From Agriotes lineatus (taxonomy: Eukaryota; Arthropoda; Insecta; Coleoptera; Elateridae): 64,000 bases of DNA. Positions 58,975 to 64,000 of the stretch are shown here, piece after piece. Positions within the stretch are counted from its first letter, which is position 1. Every line of letters starts with the position of its first letter. Where the stretch lies: assembly GCA_940337035.1 (NCBI GenBank), contig OW679200.1:20377090-20441089 (forward strand), given 5' to 3'. The notes under the pieces were generated by a model. It saw nothing but the letters and a program-made list of their open reading frames with translations, was not told where the DNA came from and ran no database searches. The position numbers were made by a program, and so were the translations under genes.

Positions 58975-59375
58975 AATTTATTATACAAGACGATAAAGTT
59001 AAATTTTATCCACGAGTGAATCGTTTAACGTCGAGACGAAGTCGAGACGTTAATGATTCAAGAGTGTATAGAAATAACTTTATCGTCGTGTATAATACAA
59101 TATTTTTTTCTATAGCAAGAACTTTAACAATTTCAAAAGAAAATAATGACAGTCAATCACATTTCAAAATGTCAGTAGCTAGATTGGGTTGCTACGATAA
59201 TACGAAGCTGTCATATTTAATTTAAACAAAAGTTAGAAAATTAAATTACTTTATCTATCCTTGATGTTAAAGTGCTACTTTATCTACCCTTGCTGTTAAA
59301 GTAAAACTTGACCTTTTGTTTTGAGTTGATAAAAGCACACTTTAACATGTGCTATAGAAAAAAATAAATTATGAA
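58975..59375. repeat. Dispersed repeat family 2, copy A (hairpin plus MITE)
   Basis: Left part: ATTATACAAGACGATAAAGTT near 58980 and its inverse AACTTTATCGTCGTGTATAATAC near 59078. Right part: TTTTTTTCTATAGCAAGAACTTTAA near 59104 and the inverse ending TGCTATAGAAAAAAATA near 59362. The same blocks occur at 61513-62270. The + frame at 59016-59225 is a by-product. Confidence 0.7.
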
Positions 59376-61512
59376 ACTCAATAAATCATAACACTGCATT
59401 ACATACATTGAAATAATGTTAGTTAAGTACAAGCGCATTTTTTCTTAAATTGATAAAATCAGTTCTGGAACAAATTTTAAAAATTAAAAATATTTCGAAG
59501 TACTGATGTCAATATTAGTTGCAACCTCTGTTCAAAATAGTTCACTAATAATAGAAACATTAAATACTCATCTCAGATATCAAGAGCCTTCTTGAAGTAT
59601 TTAAATTTAAGACATTTATCACAGCATGAAAGGCAATAAATAGACAAATACGCTATTCTGATGTAGCACCAACGCTTGAATTTCCACTTTCATTTGCTTT
59701 TGTATGCGAACCACAAAGGCCAAGTAAATTACTGCAATATCTTTGTTGCCCCTGATTCAATTATCAGTCTTCCGAGGCTGGAAAGTTGGAAATTCTGCCA
59801 ACCATTTCCCCGTGTAGCGCTGCAAAAACAAGTCTGACCTTATTATCAAATTCAAGAGCATTTCTAGTTGGAAATTCTTCAATTACGTCCTGAGTGTCTG
59901 CTTACTACTTTCAGAGCTCATGACGCCTGTTCAGAATTCCTTAAGAACGGATTTTGATAGAGCAAGTTTCACCAGTAATGACATGCCTTAGCAACCCGTT
60001 CCTGAAGAAACTCATGTGCTTTTAAGAGACGCTCTAAGAACATAGAGCCCTAATATAATAACAACTTTCAAGATAATTGTTGGGAAAGATGTGGAATTCA
60101 ATGAACAACCTTCACAATGTTAATCAAAGTTGAACAATTTTGTAAGAACAAAAAAGAAACATCCAGACAAATCAACATAAACATTTTTGAAGGAAAAGAT
60201 TATAAACGTAACACTTGCCATTGCTTTGCTAAACCTAACCTATGAAAGCAAGATGTTACGTAACAATTAACTATTTGGCTATTCAAAGTAGTTCAATTAC
60301 CCCCAGATAAAAAGTTTAATCACAGGTTAAAAATAAAGTTGAATCAATATTTGTAATAGTACGTTTTATCTGTAAAAAATACATGAAGCACTGTTCATAT
60401 ACATTGATAGCCGACGTGTTCATAAACAAAGATCAACCTGAAATGCGTTTTTAATATAATTACAAAAACATAAATAACAAATACCAATAATCGAATATGA
60501 TGTTAAGTACGACTATTCAAATAAGCCCCAATATCCTCTACTCTTCTCAAGGTTGTATACACGGATTACTTGTAAATGGCACGTCCAACTGTTAATTCGT
60601 TAGACGTATTCAGGTAAAATGTAGGTGGTTAAAATACCTATTGCTCAGGGTATAGCTTACAAATAAAGTGCTATAAATCGTTTCATACTTCAAATTCAGT
60701 ACGGGAAGGGTAGGGCAATGTAAACCTTATGGGAATTTTCTGGGCGACGTTGCCACCTCTCGGCAGCGACCGACGGTCTAAGTTTGCTTGAAGTAATGCC
60801 ACATGCACATATTAGTAAAGTGCCCCGAAGTACAAAATCGAGACTTATTAATGATTGAGATGTGCGAAATGTTGCCAAGAAGATTTATGCTAAAATGTGG
60901 CAATGTCGTTCTGCATAAGGCAGCATACTTAATTTGAAGAATGAAATGATCTATACCAAAGCGGTTTACAACCTTAAGAATAGTAGAAGATATTGGAGTT
61001 TATTGGAATGGTTGCACTTTAACATGCAACAAAACTATAAGATCATTACTAGATGTGAAGAAAAATAACGAATCCATATACCGTTTTTATAGAGAAAAAT
61101 ATTCGCTACTAACCACATTAGAATCAAACATTTTGAGAAAATGGAATACATTCCCCACAGACATTTTTTAATGAGCATATTCTTTGAGAAAATTAACCAT
61201 TAATGGTATTAATTTATATCAAATGATAAAGGATGTTAAATTTCAGCGAATATACGATCGTTGCTAAATATTCGCGAACATATTTTTCTTGTTTGAAATG
61301 CTTCCTTTGTGTTGGCTATTTCGCAAGTTTCAGCCGAGAACACCAAAAACGAAAGAAGACTCGCGGTAGCGTTGCCAAGTCGAAAGAAGTCTTCATGATA
61401 AATATGTCGAATTTATGAGATTTGTGACAAAAATCATGAGCTTTATTTTTTTTAAATTCTTTGATGTTTTTCAAAAAATGTTAAAAGGGTATCTTTTAAA
61501 CTTTTTATTAAT
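59376..61512. other. No recognised gene
   Basis: AT-rich. Short frames at 60696-60878 and 61233-61418 show no domain. GCGAATATTCG-like palindromic motifs near 61245-61290 recur near 63640-63730. Confidence 0.35.
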
Positions 61513-62270
61513 AGTAATTTATTATACAAGACGATAAAGTTAAATTTTATCCACGAGTGAATCGTTTAACGTCGAGAGTGGATAGTAAAAACTTGATCGT
61601 CGCGTATTATACAAATTTTTTTCTATAGCCAGAACTTTAACAATTTCAAAAGAAAATAAGGAAAGTCAATCACATTTTAAATCTCAGTAGCTAGATTGGG
61701 TTGCCAGGATAAATAAAAAAATTAAAGTACTTTATTGTTCATTGAAATGTTAAACAGTGTTTAACATGATCGCGTCCTCGAATGTTAAGATACATTTAAC
61801 ATGCATCCATTCATTTAACATGCATCCACTCGCGTCCTCGAATGTTAAGATACATTTAACATGCATCCACTCATTTAACATGCATTCACTATGGCAACAT
61901 CACACTTATTCATGGTAGTCCGATTTCGATTTAGCAGTTTTTAGTAATTATTATTGATTCAAAATTATATCCTCAATGAACAATAAACTAATGAACGCAT
62001 TTCGATGGGGCAACCGTCTTAACATTTCTCACATAAATTACCACTCTTGCTTCGCTGCGCTCGCTCGAGTAGTAAAAATATGCTCGAATGTTAAGACTGG
62101 GTTACCCCTCTTAATACGTTAATTACTATTATCTAACCTTGATGTTAAAGTGCTACTTTATCTACTCTAGTATTACTTTATCCACCCTTGAGGTTAAAGT
62201 GCTACTTGAGCTACTATTTTGAGTTGATAGGAGTAGCACTTTAAAATCTGCTATAGAAAAAAAATCTCAA
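61513..62270. repeat. Dispersed repeat family 2, copy B with internal insertion
   Basis: Starts with the same blocks as 58975-59375 and ends with the same CTATAGAAAAAAAATC end. Between about 61745 and 62130 it carries extra sequence absent from copy A, including a 60-bp tandem duplication. Confidence 0.7.
61770..61890. repeat. 60-bp tandem duplication
   Basis: CGCGTCCTCGAATGTTAAGA begins near 61770 and again near 61829; each unit also contains ACATTTAACATGCATCCA and a second TTTAACATGCATCCACT segment. Two units, near-identical. Confidence 0.8.
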
Positions 62271-64000
62271 AACTAAAAACACATACAAACAGTAAGTTTT
62301 GTTCTTGATTATGAAACAGATATTTTTTTTAAATAATTTTGATTCAAATGCAGCACACATTCAAAATAAATATAAATGATAGACGTTAACAATATAAAAA
62401 ATTGTATTTATCGGATATAATATTGCAATAAAGTAACAAAATCAAAAGAAATATATTACTTATTTTTCAAAACAATCTAAATCATCCTCATATATTTTTT
62501 ATATGAGTTTTCGAATTAATGGTGGTGGTACTGGGAAATTTGAATAATTATCTATTTTTAGCGTTTTTGTAAACTAAACTTTTAATAAGAAAGCTACAAA
62601 AGTTGAACATTTTAGCCGAGCTCGAGAATTGATTTTATAGCCGCAACGTTTTGCTAAGTCTTTTGTCTTACAATTTATTTCAAAATTTCGAAGAACCAGC
62701 TATTTATTATCGATTGTGCTTAAATCAAATTAGGAACTATTTTGAAATATGAGCTACTGATCTCAATTTTCTGGAGACCCAATTAAAATCCCGTACTTAC
62801 AGTTCAAATATCCGCTCTGTCCCGCATCTTTTACTTTAAATATTGCCGAGCTCCCTTTTCAAATTCATACATCGCCGCTTCCCGCTTGTTCTAGTATAGT
62901 ATAGTTTTGATTGCTTACACGTGTGAGACCAGTCACAGATATTCTATGACGTCACGTCGTAAAAACTAGACTGGTGATTTAAGCCCCGCCCTACAGCAAA
63001 CAAGTCGCCACATGTTTATCGTATTGCATCGCTTTTCGGCGCGAAAACCTATAGCAACGTTGTGTAAAAATAAATCTTTTTCCCCATTCTATCAATGAAA
63101 TTTGTGGCGCTCATGCCCCCCCCCCTTATTTTGATTACAATCATCCCCTATTGTGACAGCATTCGCTCTAAAATACGACGTGTTAATCCGACACCCCCCC
63201 CCCCCTTCTCCCTGAGCAATAGCCGGTCAACCGTCTATTAGAGCAAGTTGAGGCGTGATTAGATTAGAGTGCCTTTTTGAAGATTGACGTGTCCTAACGA
63301 CCCATTTAGACTATTCCCAAGGTGTTTTAAGGTCGTAAAAGTCGTTTTAAACTGTAACCTCAGAATTTAAAAATTGAAATTTTTGGAATGTAGACCCCGA
63401 AAGAGAAAGTTTTATTTTATTGGTGATTTTCACTAATTCGGCCCATTGTTGCACAAAGCATGAGATTCGGCATGTTAATCATGAAATAATGAAATTGGAG
63501 TTAAAATCATGAGACCTGGCAGCACTGCATTCCGGTTGTAGATCTGGGCAAACAGCAACAATTACATTTTCTATAATTATTACAGAAAAAGTGAACCCCG
63601 GATTCAATAGGATGAAAAAGAATACTTTAGCAACAAGTAAATAATTTCGCGCGAATTTTAAATATCGGCGAATATTCACGAATTTTTCCGAAAATTCGCA
63701 TTCTTCGCTTGCAAATATTCGCCGCTCGCATCGCTACAAACTATATTTGGTAGCAACTGTAGAGTCGTAGTTCTCGATCAAAAAGAAAAACAGAGTTGAA
63801 ACGTGGTTCTTATAAATTAATAAATATGATGATAATATCGTGAATAAGAATTTTGTTTATTTAACCATTGGCGAAAACTTGCTCCGCATAGCATCCTCTA
63901 GTTATACATACTCTGTTCGCATCCTTTTTGGCATGAAGGTTAGCCATGAGAGTTTCCCCAATTTTGATGTGTAAAATTACTTTGTTGTGTTTAAACAAGG
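62271..64000. other. No recognised gene; C-runs and CRE-like palindrome
   Basis: AT-rich with long C-runs near 63115-63126 and 63192-63205. A TGACGTCA palindrome lies at 62947-62954 in a GC-richer patch (62870-63060) that could be regulatory, but no transcription start can be seen. A MITE or SINE may be present near 63440-63740, which is not resolvable by eye. Confidence 0.35.

Overview
The window is AT-rich eukaryotic nuclear DNA, almost certainly from an insect. Host exons are separated by introns that are either very short (51, 55 and 194 bp) or very long (about 16 and 22 kb). Most of the sequence is remnants of non-LTR retrotransposons, tRNA-derived SINEs, foldback elements and small inverted-repeat transposons. 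A beetle is possible from the look of the repeats, but nothing here proves an order. There are no bacterial genes, CRISPR arrays, rRNA genes or intact tRNA genes.

Two host genes are supported. The first is a CDKL-type protein kinase on the + strand: exons 11848-12042, 12237-12528, 12584-13762 and 13814-13890, plus a likely terminal exon at 30026-30106. Its first exons (glycine loop, ATP lysine) are not found and probably lie left of the window or in the assembly gap. The second is an SH2D4-type SH2 adaptor on the - strand: exons 54023-53802, 53281-53087 and 31258-31143. All splice phases agree, and the joined exons read through a full SH2 domain to a stop. Its 5' exons lie beyond 54023. The genes are convergent, with stop codons about 1 kb apart and overlapping candidate poly(A) signals near 30.8 kb.

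Layout: 1-2105 is one copy of a duplicated block (second copy 15083-17198), followed by a 100-base N gap and an internally deleted mariner-like ORF. LINE remnants lie at 3.5-5.1, 20-21.7, 24-26.4, 28-29.3, 33.6-34.7 and 46.4-47.4 kb. Foldback or MITE elements lie at 10.6-11.5, 17.6-18.3, 23.1-23.5, 27.3-27.9, 39.2-39.5, 42.2-43.0, 51.0-51.4 and 56.0-56.2 kb. SINE-like tRNA-derived sequences lie at 8.3, 50.4, 51.9-52.2, 55.4-55.8 and 57.0-57.3 kb. The long introns of both genes are essentially repeat landfill.

I found no multi-gene system. The most informative novelties are transposon structures that can be read precisely: a foldback element with a 12-bp target duplication inserted into a repeat whose empty-site paralogue is in the same window; a 356-bp hAT-like MITE with an 8-bp target duplication that splits an unrecognised reading frame, which rejoins in frame when the insert is removed; a nested palindrome with tRNA-type promoter boxes; and a mariner-like transposase ORF with its middle deleted.
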